Below, in pieces: positions 31,457 through 39,104 of a stretch of 43,796 nt of DNA. The translations under genes were made by a program, and so were the position numbers. The number at the start of each line of letters is the position of its first letter. Positions within the stretch are counted from its first letter, which is position 1. The notes under the pieces are model-generated. The model had not been told where the DNA came from and searched no databases. It worked only from the letters and a program-made list of their open reading frames with translations. The stretch comes from CAYLPU01 sp964385635 (GTDB lineage Bacteria > Chloroflexota > Anaerolineae > B4-G1), in assembly GCA_964385635.1 (NCBI GenBank), contig CAYLPU010000038.1:1-43796 (forward strand), read 5' to 3'.

Positions 31457-33238
31457 CTACCTGCCCTGGCGCTTGAACAGTGTGCCGGCCAGAGTCGCAA
31501 GCAATGTCACTGTCCCCAGCCCAACCAGTACCGGCAAGACGGGCGGGCCAGGCGTCGCAGGGACGGATGGCCAGGGAGTGGGGGTGGGAGAAGATATGGG
31601 GGTAGGGGAGAGAGAGGGTGCGGGAGTATGGGTGGGTGGAGGTGTGGGGATGGGCGTGGGGAATGACGTGGGATTAGGAGTAGAAGAGGGCACAGGGGTC
31701 GGGGAGAGGGTGGGTGTGGGTGTATAGGTGGGAGTGGGCACAGGCGTGGTGGTAGAGAGAGGGGTGGAAGTGTCCAAGGGGGTAGTGATTGTAGCAGTCT
31801 CCGTTAGAGTGGGAGTGATGGTCTCTGCCGGGAACTCAGTTGGCGCGGGCGTGACGGTCCCTGCCGGGAGCGGGGCACCGCCGCTCTCTTCAACGAGCAA
31901 GTAAGTGGTGCCACCGATGATACAACCCCTCTTATCGGCACAGCGGGCATGAGGCAACGTGAGCGTATATTGCCCATCCACCGGTTCGATGAATTGTTCG
32001 GCACCGGTCTGGTCAACCAGCCGCGCCTGGGCAGCCAGGGCGGGCAGCGACACAGTTACATCAGCCTCCGTGCGTGCCCAAAGGACGCGCGTGGTGAGAC
32101 CGCCCCGGTCGAGGGTGACCACTGTGTAGAGCGAGTGGCGGTCCTCGCGAGCGGAGATGGTGCCGGCGTAGTGCGTCGTGACCAGCCGGTAGGCGTCGTA
32201 GGCCGGACGGTGACTGAAGTTGGGGCGTATGATGCCGAAGGGTTCGAAATTCGGCAGCAGGTCGTTATCGAGCCATTTGTAGACAGCGATGCGTTCCGCC
32301 CCCTGGCTGAGCGCCAGAGCGAAGGATTGCAGCAAGAAACTGGACTGCTCCTCCAGACTGACCTCATAGTTGGCCGCCGCCATGGGCCACTGAGGGTCGG
32401 AGTTGGGAGGGGCGTTCGTCTCGTTGAGCCAGATGGATTTCTGGAGGCCATAGGCAGCCAGCGCCGCGCGGGTCTCGCCGAAGATCCCGGGGATAGTTTC
32501 GGGCCGGAAGTAGATATGCAAGGAGACAACATCAAAATAGTAGCCGTGCTCTGGGCCCGTGGAGTCCTGCGCGGCGAAGGCCAGGAAGCGGCGCAGGTAG
32601 GTCTTATCGTGCCAGGTAGTCATGCCTGCCAAGTGTATGGTGACGTCGGGGTTGGCCTGGTAGGCGGCCAGGTAGGCGACCTTGAGCAGTTGGTAGTACT
32701 CCTCTATTGAGCCGCACCACTCAGCCCCGTAGATGCCGGGGACGATGTCTGGTTCGTTCCAGATGATCCAACGATTGATCCGCCCGGCGTATGTTCCGAC
32801 GACGCGGCGTACGAACGTCGCCCACAGGTTGCCGGGGTCATCCACCGGCAGATTCAACCCCCGTGGAACGCCGCAGCCGCCTGGGCCATCGGTGGCCCAG
32901 GCAGGGGTATGCTTGAGAAGCCCCACCACCTCTCGCCTGGCGCCGGCAGCCAGGTCCAGCCAGTCGCCTGGCACATGGTAGCCGTTCCAGTCGTCGGGGC
33001 CGCTCGGCTGCAGTTCCGACCAATAGAACAAAATGCGATCCCAGCCCACATCCGCATCGGCCGCGGCGACGGGATCGCGGAACGCCTCCACCGCGCCGAA
33101 GCGCACATCTGGCGGAGGGTCCTGCGCCCGTGCAAACGACCAATGACACATGACCAACAGCACATGACAGACGGCCAATATCAAATGAATAGATTTGGCG
33201 ATTTGAGATTTAAGATTTGAGATTTGAGATTTAGTCAT
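31457..33238 (-). CDS. Membrane-anchored glycosidase-like protein (clan GH-A fold)
   Basis: A 593-residue protein with a signal peptide, a catalytic-like domain, a Pro/Thr/Ser stalk and a C-terminal membrane helix (LPVLVGLGTVTLLATLAGTLF) before basic residues. The domain (about 40-450) resembles clan GH-A (GH39/GH5-like) TIM barrels: Glu162 in WIIWNEPD could be the acid/base and Glu273 in IWLNETNA the nucleophile. The substrate is unknown, probably an extracellular polysaccharide. The start overlaps the epimerase stop (ATGA). The first 34 codons are repeat-like DNA (AAATCTCAAATCTTAAATC and GTCATGTGCTGTTGGTCATG), so the signal peptide seems to be made from intergenic repeat sequence. Confidence 0.88.
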   Translation of the reverse strand: MTKSQISNLKSQIAKSIHLILAVCHVLLVMCHWSFARAQDPPPDVRFGAVEAFRDPVAAADADVGWDRILFYWSELQPSGPDDWNGYHVPGDWLDLAAGARREVVGLLKHTPAWATDGPGGCGVPRGLNLPVDDPGNLWATFVRRVVGTYAGRINRWIIWNEPDIVPGIYGAEWCGSIEEYYQLLKVAYLAAYQANPDVTIHLAGMTTWHDKTYLRRFLAFAAQDSTGPEHGYYFDVVSLHIYFRPETIPGIFGETRAALAAYGLQKSIWLNETNAPPNSDPQWPMAAANYEVSLEEQSSFLLQSFALALSQGAERIAVYKWLDNDLLPNFEPFGIIRPNFSHRPAYDAYRLVTTHYAGTISAREDRHSLYTVVTLDRGGLTTRVLWARTEADVTVSLPALAAQARLVDQTGAEQFIEPVDGQYTLTLPHARCADKRGCIIGGTTYLLVEESGGAPLPAGTVTPAPTEFPAETITPTLTETATITTPLDTSTPLSTTTPVPTPTYTPTPTLSPTPVPSSTPNPTSFPTPIPTPPPTHTPAPSLSPTPISSPTPTPWPSVPATPGPPVLPVLVGLGTVTLLATLAGTLFKRQGR

Positions 33239-34194
33239 TGGGACTTGAGAATCCCTAACTGGTACCACTCCCAGAAGCGATGCATGCCGTCAACGACTGA
33301 GGTGGTCGGATTGTAGCCAAGGAGGTCGCGGGCCTTGGTGATGTCGGCGCAGGTAAGGGGAACATCACCCGGCTGAGGCGGTTCCGGCACGATGATCGCC
33401 TGCCGGCCCACAATCTCCTCGACCACCTGGATGAAGTCAGCCAGCGTGATAGTCTCCCCCCGCCCCAGGTTGATGAGCTCGTAGGGCAGATCAGCGTCGA
33501 GCGCGCCCAGCACGCCAGCCACGATGTCAGCGATGAAGGTATAGTCACGCTGCGAACTCCCGTCGCCAAACCGCCGCACCGGTTGCCCCTCAGCGATCCA
33601 CTTAGTGAACAGATAGGGTGCCATATCGGGGCGACCCCGCGGGCCGTAGACGGTGAAGAAACGTAGCCCTGTGCAGTGCAGACCATACAAGTAGTGGTAG
33701 GTGTAGGCCAGCACCTCCTTCGCGACCTTGGTGGCGGCATAGGGGGAGATGGGGCGGCTGACAGGAGTGTCTTCGCGAAAGGGAATAGGCGTATCGACCC
33801 CGTAGACCGATGAGGAGGAGGCGAAAACGAAATTCTGGATGCCATGCCGACGTGACTGCTCCAGGAGGTTCAGCGTGCCACGCACGTTGACCGATTCGTA
33901 GAGTCCGGGGTGTTGGATGGAGTAACGCACCCCGGCCATGGCAGCGATGTGACAGACCTTGTCGAAACACCCATGGGCGAAAAGGTCGGCCAGCAATCGC
34001 TCGTCGCGCACGTCCCCCTCCACCAGACGATAGTGGGGGTACGAGAGGACGGGCTTGACGTTGGCCCGTTTGCGGGCAGGGTCATAGTAGTCGTTGAAGT
34101 TGTCCAGGCCCGTGACAGTGTCGCCACGTGCCAGAAGCGCCTCTGCAACGTGGCTGCCAATAAAGCCGGCTGCGCCGGTGATCAGAATATTCAT
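33235..34194 (-). CDS. NAD-dependent sugar-nucleotide epimerase (UDP-glucuronate 4-epimerase-like)
   Basis: A 319-residue extended short-chain dehydrogenase: NAD loop TGAAGFIGSH (Gly7, Gly10, Gly13), Ser127-129 (FASSSSVYG), and catalytic Tyr152/Lys156 in SPYAATKVAKE. DNFNDYYDPARKRAN near the N-terminus and the FFTVYGPRGRPDMA segment are typical of UDP-glucuronate 4-epimerases, though a UDP-glucose 4-epimerase cannot be excluded. It would supply sugars for cell-surface glycans, fitting the coupled glycosidase-like gene that overlaps its stop by four bases. GTAGGAGA precedes the ATG. Confidence 0.92.
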   Translation of the reverse strand: MNILITGAAGFIGSHVAEALLARGDTVTGLDNFNDYYDPARKRANVKPVLSYPHYRLVEGDVRDERLLADLFAHGCFDKVCHIAAMAGVRYSIQHPGLYESVNVRGTLNLLEQSRRHGIQNFVFASSSSVYGVDTPIPFREDTPVSRPISPYAATKVAKEVLAYTYHYLYGLHCTGLRFFTVYGPRGRPDMAPYLFTKWIAEGQPVRRFGDGSSQRDYTFIADIVAGVLGALDADLPYELINLGRGETITLADFIQVVEEIVGRQAIIVPEPPQPGDVPLTCADITKARDLLGYNPTTSVVDGMHRFWEWYQLGILKSQ

Positions 34195-34198
34195 TCTC

Positions 34199-34594
34199 CT
34201 ACTCCGGTAGTCCTAACTTACCGCGCACGAAGCGGCGTACGGCTTTCATCGCTGTCACTGCTTCGCGGGCTTCCTCGATGGTTGCTTCCTCACCAGGATA
34301 GCGGAACTCAACTGCGTAGGGATTCAGGCGAAGCAGTAAGTCTGTAATCAAGTCGCAGGTAGAATCGGTTGTCATAACTAGACGACGCAACTCACGCAGG
34401 TCGTGGGTCTTGGAGAACACCACTCTCTGTTGCACGAGGAAGGCTTTGAGATACTTTTCAGCACATTGCTGGCAGTGGAAGCAAACAGCATTGGGTGTTG
34501 GCCGCTTCCGCTTGCGGATTAGTGTGACGGCGGTCTCGTAATCTTCCTCTGCCTTGCGCACCCACTCCATCAGGTACTCGTTAGTCTCGCTCAT
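34199..34594 (-). CDS. HEPN-domain protein, likely toxin half of a MNT/HEPN pair
   Basis: A 131-residue helical HEPN protein: EWVRKAEEDYETAVTLIRK, then NAVCFHCQQCAEKYLKAFLV and SKTHDLRELRRLV, the usual core of the family. An R-X6-H spacing (Arg57 to His64) is present, but whether it equals the catalytic RX4-6H motif is not certain. Partners of this kind are ribonuclease toxins held in check by a nucleotidyltransferase. It overlaps the nucleotidyltransferase gene by 14 bases and ends just before the epimerase gene. Confidence 0.88.
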   Translation of the reverse strand: MSETNEYLMEWVRKAEEDYETAVTLIRKRKRPTPNAVCFHCQQCAEKYLKAFLVQQRVVFSKTHDLRELRRLVMTTDSTCDLITDLLLRLNPYAVEFRYPGEEATIEEAREAVTAMKAVRRFVRGKLGLPE

Positions 34595-34943
34595 AAAGCA
34601 CTTGTCCTTGTTCCAGAATCTCGTGGATAAAGTAGTCGCCGATACGTAGGCGGTGCTGTAACTCCGTCGGGGTGCGTACCAGGATGTCTATTGGGAAGGG
34701 AACGTCAAGCAGGACACGGGCGACGCAGGCGCTACGATGAGCGGGGCGCTCTCCGTCCTCCATCACGATGAGCAGGTCTACGTCGCTATCAGGCGTGGGT
34801 TCGCCCGAAGCGTAAGAGCCGAATAGAATGATGCGTTCTGGATTAAATGCCTTGACGATGTGCTGCACTACTTGCCCCAACTGTTCCTCTGTCACCGGCG
34901 TAAACCTGGTGGGAGCGACGAGTACCTGTTGTTCTATGGCCAC
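34581..34943 (-). CDS. Minimal nucleotidyltransferase (MNT), likely antitoxin
   Basis: A 120-residue protein with the polymerase-beta-type core: GSYASGEPTPDSDVDLLIV (residues 42-60) with Asp53 and Asp55, and third acidic residue Asp86 in FPIDILV. The preferred start is GTG at 34943, with AAAGGAGG ahead, one base after the recJ stop; the longer frame begins inside recJ. In HEPN/MNT pairs the transferase neutralises the HEPN protein, in some systems by adding AMP to it. The recJ-MNT-HEPN order suggests one transcript. Confidence 0.88.
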   Translation of the reverse strand: MAIEQQVLVAPTRFTPVTEEQLGQVVQHIVKAFNPERIILFGSYASGEPTPDSDVDLLIVMEDGERPAHRSACVARVLLDVPFPIDILVRTPTELQHRLRIGDYFIHEILEQGQVLYERD

Positions 34944-34944
34944 C

Positions 34945-36720
34945 TCAGGCCTCCTTTGATTTCGGCCCGTCCTGGTCGAGCCACAGGCGGGCAACGGCAT
35001 CATCCAACCCGGCCGGACGGATGTCCTGCACGTTCAGTTGGAGCCGTCGCTGGTCGTTCCACTCGTTGACCTCAAGATGATAGACAATGTCCACCCGGTC
35101 GGGCAGTTTGCCAGCCCACTCCCCTTGCCGGAAGGCAATACCATCCCAGGTGGTCCGACCATCGGACAGCGCGAGTTTAAGGTGTCTAACCTCTTTTTTC
35201 CCCACGGCCCGCTGGCCCAGGACACAGACGTTCCGGCTGAGGAAGAGAGGACACGGATTAGCGCGGCCACACGGTTCCAATTGAGCCAACTCCCCCTGCA
35301 GTCCCCACGACATCCGGGATAATTCGACCTCCGCATCCACAGCCAAGACAGGAGTCAGCTCAACGTCGGCCAGTTGCTCGGCAGCCAGCCTCCGCAGTCG
35401 GTCAGCCAGTCCGTCCAGATGTTCATTGGAGACGGTGAAGCCCGCGGCAGCAGCGTGTCCCCCATGGCGGACCAGCAAGTCAGAGCACTCGTCGAGCGCG
35501 TTGGTAATATGGAACTCTGGGACGGAACGGCAGGAGCCCCGGCTGACTTCTTCGCCCACCTCGACGACGACAGCAGGGCGGTAGAACTCATCAACCAAGC
35601 GGCTGGCGACCAGGCCCACGATGCCGGCCCGGAAGTCGGGGGCAGCGGCGAAAAGAAGGGGCGCTTCACCCGCCGTGGCCAGGGCCAGTTGACAGGCCCG
35701 TCCTTGAGCTTCGCGTGTGAGTCGCTGACGCTCGCGGTTCAGCCGGTCCAGTTCTTCAGCCAGTCGTTCGGCCTCAGCGGAGTATTCGGTCTCCAGGAGT
35801 TGATAGGCAGCCTTGGCATGGGCCAGCCTTCCGGCGGCGTTGAGCCGTGGCCCCAGTGCGTAGCCGATGGCGGTGGCGTCTACCTGCCCAGGCTTAATGC
35901 CTGCCTGCCGACAGAGTGCCTCGACACCCGGCCGCTCCATACGGTTGAGGCGCGCCAGCCCCCGGCGTACCAGCGTGCGGTTCTCGCCCATGAGAGAGAC
36001 CATATCAACCACAGTCCCCAGTGCGACCAGGTCCATCAGGTCTTCCTCCTCCAGACGCACCTCCTGAGCAGTCACCGGGATCTGGCGGTGGCTGCGCAGC
36101 AGGGCTTGGGCCAATCTATAGGCGACACCCACCCCAGCCAGTTTGTCAAATGGGTAGCGACTGTCGACCCGCTTGGGATCAATCACAGCCACAGCCTCAG
36201 GCAATGTACGGCCGACAGAGTGGTGATCGGTGACGATGACCTCGAGGCCGAGTCGGTTGGCGTGGGCGACCTCGTCCAGCGAGCGGACGCCGCAGTCAAC
36301 TGTGACGAGGACACGGGAGCCATCGCGCGCCAGTTGGGTCAACGCCTCCTTGTGCAAGCCATACCCCTCGTCCACGCGGTGGGGGATGTATGGGCGCACG
36401 CGACCCCCAAGCGCCCGCAAGGTCTGCACCAGGAGTGCCGTAGCAGTGACACCATCGGCGTCGAAGTCGCCATATACGACGATGGGCTCGTCGGCACGCA
36501 ACGCCTGTCGCAACCGGGTGACAGCAACGGACATCCCCTCTAAGGAAAAAGGGTTGGCCTCATCGCTCTCATCCCCCAGAAAAGCGGCCGCATCAGCCGG
36601 GTCGATGACGCCACGGTTACAGAGCACCTGTACTGTGATAGGGGACAGGTGGGGAAAGCGGGCGATGTGGCTGGGCAGGACAGGCGGTGCGACTTGCCAG
36701 CGTTTAGGGTTCAGGGACAT
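34945..36720 (-). CDS. recJ: Single-stranded-DNA-specific exonuclease RecJ
   Basis: A 591-residue DHH-family 5'-3' exonuclease used in recombination and mismatch repair. Motif I is VVYGDFDADGVTAT (Asp85, Asp87, Asp89), motif II VTVDCGV (Asp142), motif III VTDHHSVG (Asp165, His166, His167), and the DHHA1 motif GGHAAAAGF lies in the second half, followed by the C-terminal OB-like domain. All expected metal ligands are present. The ATG at 36720 lies nine bases after the -10 box, so the mRNA is probably leaderless. The MNT gene follows after one base. Confidence 0.96.
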   Translation of the reverse strand: MSLNPKRWQVAPPVLPSHIARFPHLSPITVQVLCNRGVIDPADAAAFLGDESDEANPFSLEGMSVAVTRLRQALRADEPIVVYGDFDADGVTATALLVQTLRALGGRVRPYIPHRVDEGYGLHKEALTQLARDGSRVLVTVDCGVRSLDEVAHANRLGLEVIVTDHHSVGRTLPEAVAVIDPKRVDSRYPFDKLAGVGVAYRLAQALLRSHRQIPVTAQEVRLEEEDLMDLVALGTVVDMVSLMGENRTLVRRGLARLNRMERPGVEALCRQAGIKPGQVDATAIGYALGPRLNAAGRLAHAKAAYQLLETEYSAEAERLAEELDRLNRERQRLTREAQGRACQLALATAGEAPLLFAAAPDFRAGIVGLVASRLVDEFYRPAVVVEVGEEVSRGSCRSVPEFHITNALDECSDLLVRHGGHAAAAGFTVSNEHLDGLADRLRRLAAEQLADVELTPVLAVDAEVELSRMSWGLQGELAQLEPCGRANPCPLFLSRNVCVLGQRAVGKKEVRHLKLALSDGRTTWDGIAFRQGEWAGKLPDRVDIVYHLEVNEWNDQRRLQLNVQDIRPAGLDDAVARLWLDQDGPKSKEA

Positions 36721-36729
36721 TGGATTGTT

Positions 36730-36758
36730 ATCTTACCACAACGTGGACAAAAGAACAA
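36730..36758 (-). promoter_or_regulatory. recJ promoter, leaderless arrangement
   Basis: On the minus strand TTGTTC (36753-36758), 17 bases, TAAGAT (36730-36735), then only nine bases before the recJ ATG. It overlaps the U-rich tail of the terminator of the DUF4870 gene upstream. Confidence 0.65.
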
Positions 36759-36791
36759 AAGGAAAAGCCCTTCCCCTCAACAGGAAAGGGC
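36749..36791 (-). terminator. Rho-independent terminator after DUF4870 copy 1
   Basis: On the minus strand a GCCCTTTCC/GGAAGGGC hairpin (36767-36791, one bulged base) is followed by TTTTCCTTTTGTTCTTTT. Confidence 0.8.
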
Positions 36792-36816
36792 CTCCTTATA
36801 CCTTGACCAGATGGGC

Positions 36817-37161
36817 CTATACCCACCCCTGGTTCTTGCAGAAGTCGGTCAGCCAAGGTATCTCGATCCACTCGCCCTGGTATGCCTTGATGGCCAGATA
36901 GATCACGTAGACAAGCCAGGCGATGCCGAGGACGCAACCGATGCCGATGAAACTGAGCGCGAAGCTGATAATCCAGCCTATCGCTGTCAGCGCGAGGGAC
37001 TGAACAGCGTGATACTTGATGAAGAGACGCTGCTTCTTGTCCTCCAGTAGAAGGACCACGATCGCGATAGGCCAGAAAAGCCAGCTCAGAAGTGCCCACA
37101 ATTTGTCATCCTGTGTGATCTCCCCTCCACCCGTTGGCACACCAGCCATTTCCTCTGCCAC
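36817..37161 (-). CDS. DUF4870 membrane protein, copy 1
   Basis: A 114-residue protein of the DUF4870 (TMEM-like) family: DDKLWALLSWLFWPIAIVVLL, then LEDKKQRLFIKYHAVQSLALT, then three membrane helices and a C-terminal YQGEWIEIPWLTDF. The function is unknown. The start is GTG at 37161, in AAGGAGGTAAGACAAAGTG; copy 2 begins the same way. Copies 1 and 2 share the order of motifs, the leader sequence and a similar terminator, so they arose by tandem duplication. Confidence 0.92.
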   Translation of the reverse strand: MAEEMAGVPTGGGEITQDDKLWALLSWLFWPIAIVVLLLEDKKQRLFIKYHAVQSLALTAIGWIISFALSFIGIGCVLGIAWLVYVIYLAIKAYQGEWIEIPWLTDFCKNQGWV

Positions 37162-37250
37162 TTTGTCTTACCTCCTTAATCTAGTTGTTTCGTATCTGAT
37201 GAAGAACCCACGTATCGCACGCAAGCGCATCTGTCACCTGGGGGAGAAGC

Positions 37251-37350
37251 AGACCTGACAGGTTTCTGACAACATCCTGCAGCCCCAAGCGTGTACTTTA
37301 AGCAGTTCTTGGGCCTAAATTCAGGCCGTTCGAAGACCTGTCAGGTCTTG
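37251..37350. repeat. Palindromic repeat pair in the gap between the DUF4870 genes
   Basis: AGACCTGACAGGTTT (37251-37265) and AAGACCTGTCAGGTCTT (37334-37350) are related self-complementary sequences. No gene is evident in 37162-37476, which otherwise carries the terminator of copy 2 at 37415-37450. Confidence 0.6.
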
Positions 37351-37414
37351 TCCCCCTAGTTCTGTATACACCCATCGCGCGGCACCGCCGGAGACACGCC
37401 GCTAACCGATTATA

Positions 37415-37450
37415 CACAAAAGAGATGCCCCTCCCCTCAAAGGGAAGGGC
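37415..37450 (-). terminator. Terminator after DUF4870 copy 2
   Basis: On the minus strand GCCCTTCCC and GGGAGGGGC (37427-37450) form a hairpin with one mismatch, followed by ATCTCTTTTGTG. It is similar in sequence to the terminator of copy 1, supporting duplication of the whole unit. Confidence 0.6.
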
Positions 37451-37476
37451 TTCCCTGCTCATGCCTCTGGATGAAC

Positions 37477-37800
37477 CTATGCCCAGCCCTGATTCCTCAC
37501 GAAGTCGGAAATGACTGGCACCTCGACCCATTCACCCTGGTAGGACTTGAAGCCCAGGTAGATGGCGTAGAACCACACCAGGATGCCGATACAGAAAGTG
37601 CTGAGGATGATGAACAGAATGCCCAGGACGATGGACACGACTGCGTTATACTTGAGGAATGGGCGATTCTTCTTGTCCTCGATCAGCAGCACAATAATGC
37701 CGATCAGGGGACAAAAAATGTAACTCAGGAGTGCCCACAACTTGTCATCCTGTGTGATTTCCTCGCCACCCATTGGCGTGTTACCTATTTGCTCTGCCAC
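37477..37800 (-). CDS. DUF4870 membrane protein, copy 2
   Basis: A 107-residue paralogue of copy 1 (DDKLWALLSYIFCPLIGIIVLL, IEDKKNRPFLKYNAV, YQGEWVEVPVISDF). The start is GTG at 37800 in AAAGGAGGCAAGACAAAGTG; the ATG at 37833 would add 11 residues not present in copy 1. It has its own strong promoter at 37887-37915, divergent from fmt, while copy 1 may be read from its own weaker promoter or by readthrough. The biological role is unknown. Confidence 0.92.
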   Translation of the reverse strand: MAEQIGNTPMGGEEITQDDKLWALLSYIFCPLIGIIVLLIEDKKNRPFLKYNAVVSIVLGILFIILSTFCIGILVWFYAIYLGFKSYQGEWVEVPVISDFVRNQGWA

Positions 37801-37886
37801 TTTGTCTTGCCTCCTTTTTGCTTTAGCGCACACTCGATTTGGTGAAGCCCCTACGTGCCGTGCTCCACGGCCGGTACTTACCCGCT

Positions 37887-37915
37887 ATTTTAGCAGACTA
37901 TGGGAATGATGTCAA
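37887..37915 (-). promoter_or_regulatory. Promoter of DUF4870 copy 2
   Basis: On the minus strand TTGACA (37910-37915), 17 bases, TAAAAT (37887-37892). The -35 box is a perfect consensus. It diverges from the fmt promoter about 40 bases away. Confidence 0.75.
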
Positions 37916-37957
37916 TTGCGGGCAGCGGCGAATCCTCGTAGCCCAATCGATCCCAAT

Positions 37958-37986
37958 TTGTCGCTGGCGCCGATTCGTGCTAAAAT
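37958..37986 (+). promoter_or_regulatory. fmt promoter, leaderless arrangement
   Basis: TTGTCG (37958-37963), 17 bases, TAAAAT (37981-37986); the GTG start codon is nine bases later at 37996 and no Shine-Dalgarno sequence is present. Confidence 0.7.
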
Positions 37987-37995
37987 TGGCTCATT

Positions 37996-38931
37996 GTGGC
38001 ACAGGTCGTCTTTATGGGCACGCCAGATTTCGCCGTACCGGTGCTGACAGCGTTGGCTGAAACGTACCAGGTAATCGGCGTCGTCACGCAGCCGGACCGG
38101 CCGAGCGGGCGCGGGCGGCGGCCGGCACCATCACCGGTGAAGCAGGTAGCGCTGGAGCGCGGCCTGCCGCTAGCCCAGCCACAATCACTGCGCACACCGG
38201 AGGCGATGGTCCAACTAGCGACCTGGAAGCCCGACGTCATCGTCGTGGCGGCTTTCGGGCAGATCCTGCGACAGGATGTGCTTGACCTTCCGACTTATGG
38301 CTGCCTCAATGTCCACGCCTCGCTGCTCCCCCGCTGGCGAGGCGCCGCCCCGATATCAGCGGCTATACTGGCCGGCGATGAGGTCACCGGCGTGACGATT
38401 ATGCAAATGGACGCGGGACTGGACACGGGGCCCATCCTGGCCCAGCGGGAGGAGCCGATCCGGCCCAACGACACGCAGGCGGCGTTGGAGAAGCGGTTGG
38501 CGCGGTTGGGGGCAGCGTTACTGGTGGAGACATTGCCGGCGTATCTGACGGGCGACCTGCCGCCCCGGCCTCAGTCTGAGGAGGGGACAACCTACGCCAG
38601 GCGACTGCGCAAAGAGGATGGCAGACTCGATTGGTCACGTCCGGCCGTCGAGTTGGGTCGGCAGGTGCGAGCGTTCAACCCCTGGCCGGGCGCGTTCACG
38701 ACGTGGCGTGGGCGCCGGTTTAATGTGCTATATGCTGCACCACTGCCCACCTGGCAGGGGGACACGCCACCGGGCACAGTGATCGCCCTGGCAGACGACG
38801 GAGTGGCGGTTGCCACGGGCGAGGGAGCGTTGCGTCTGGAGGAAGTGCAACTGGCTGGCAAGCGGCGAATGGACATTTCAGCCTTCCTCTGCGGCCAGCG
38901 TGATTGCGTGGGTAGCCGGTTGGGCCAGTGA
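37996..38931 (+). CDS. fmt: Methionyl-tRNA formyltransferase
   Basis: A 311-residue enzyme that formylates initiator Met-tRNA. The N-terminal catalytic domain reads VVFMGTPDFAVPVL and CLNVHASLLPRWRGAAPI, giving Asn105 and His107, with Asp143 in MQMDAGLDTGPIL: the Asn-His-Asp catalytic trio. The C-terminal OB-like domain includes FNPWPGAFT. The start is GTG at 37996, nine bases after the -10 box and without an SD, so the mRNA appears leaderless. It is not next to def, its common neighbour. Confidence 0.96.
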   Translation: MAQVVFMGTPDFAVPVLTALAETYQVIGVVTQPDRPSGRGRRPAPSPVKQVALERGLPLAQPQSLRTPEAMVQLATWKPDVIVVAAFGQILRQDVLDLPTYGCLNVHASLLPRWRGAAPISAAILAGDEVTGVTIMQMDAGLDTGPILAQREEPIRPNDTQAALEKRLARLGAALLVETLPAYLTGDLPPRPQSEEGTTYARRLRKEDGRLDWSRPAVELGRQVRAFNPWPGAFTTWRGRRFNVLYAAPLPTWQGDTPPGTVIALADDGVAVATGEGALRLEEVQLAGKRRMDISAFLCGQRDCVGSRLGQ

Positions 38932-38963
38932 ACCAATAACAAATCCCCACTCCATACGAACAC

Positions 38964-38993
38964 TTGCATAACCAGGGCGCACAGTGGTATAAT
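38964..38993 (+). promoter_or_regulatory. Promoter upstream of yebC
   Basis: TTGCAT (38964-38969), 18 bases, TATAAT (38988-38993). The leader before the ATG at 39105 is about 105 bases and holds AAGGAGAG close to the start. Confidence 0.65.
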
Positions 38994-39104
38994 CTCATAG
39001 ATCAGGCAGGCTCACGTCTTACACATCACGTTTCACGTTCGGATGCATCGGCAACCCATTGCCATCACTTCCGAGCGCGTTTAGTACAGTAAGGAGAGTA
39101 GCGT

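Noticed and set aside
31560..31780. GGTGTGGG/GTGGGAG repeats as a DNA repeat element
   Set aside because: On the minus strand they are the codons of the Pro/Thr/Ser stalk of the glycosidase-like protein.
35374..36543. A 389-codon plus-strand frame opposite recJ
   Set aside because: recJ carries all catalytic motifs on the minus strand; the plus frame has no recognisable domain.
37251..37350. Riboswitch ahead of DUF4870 copy 1
   Set aside because: The two self-complementary words look like copies of a short dispersed palindrome, and no pairing with the ribosome site is evident.
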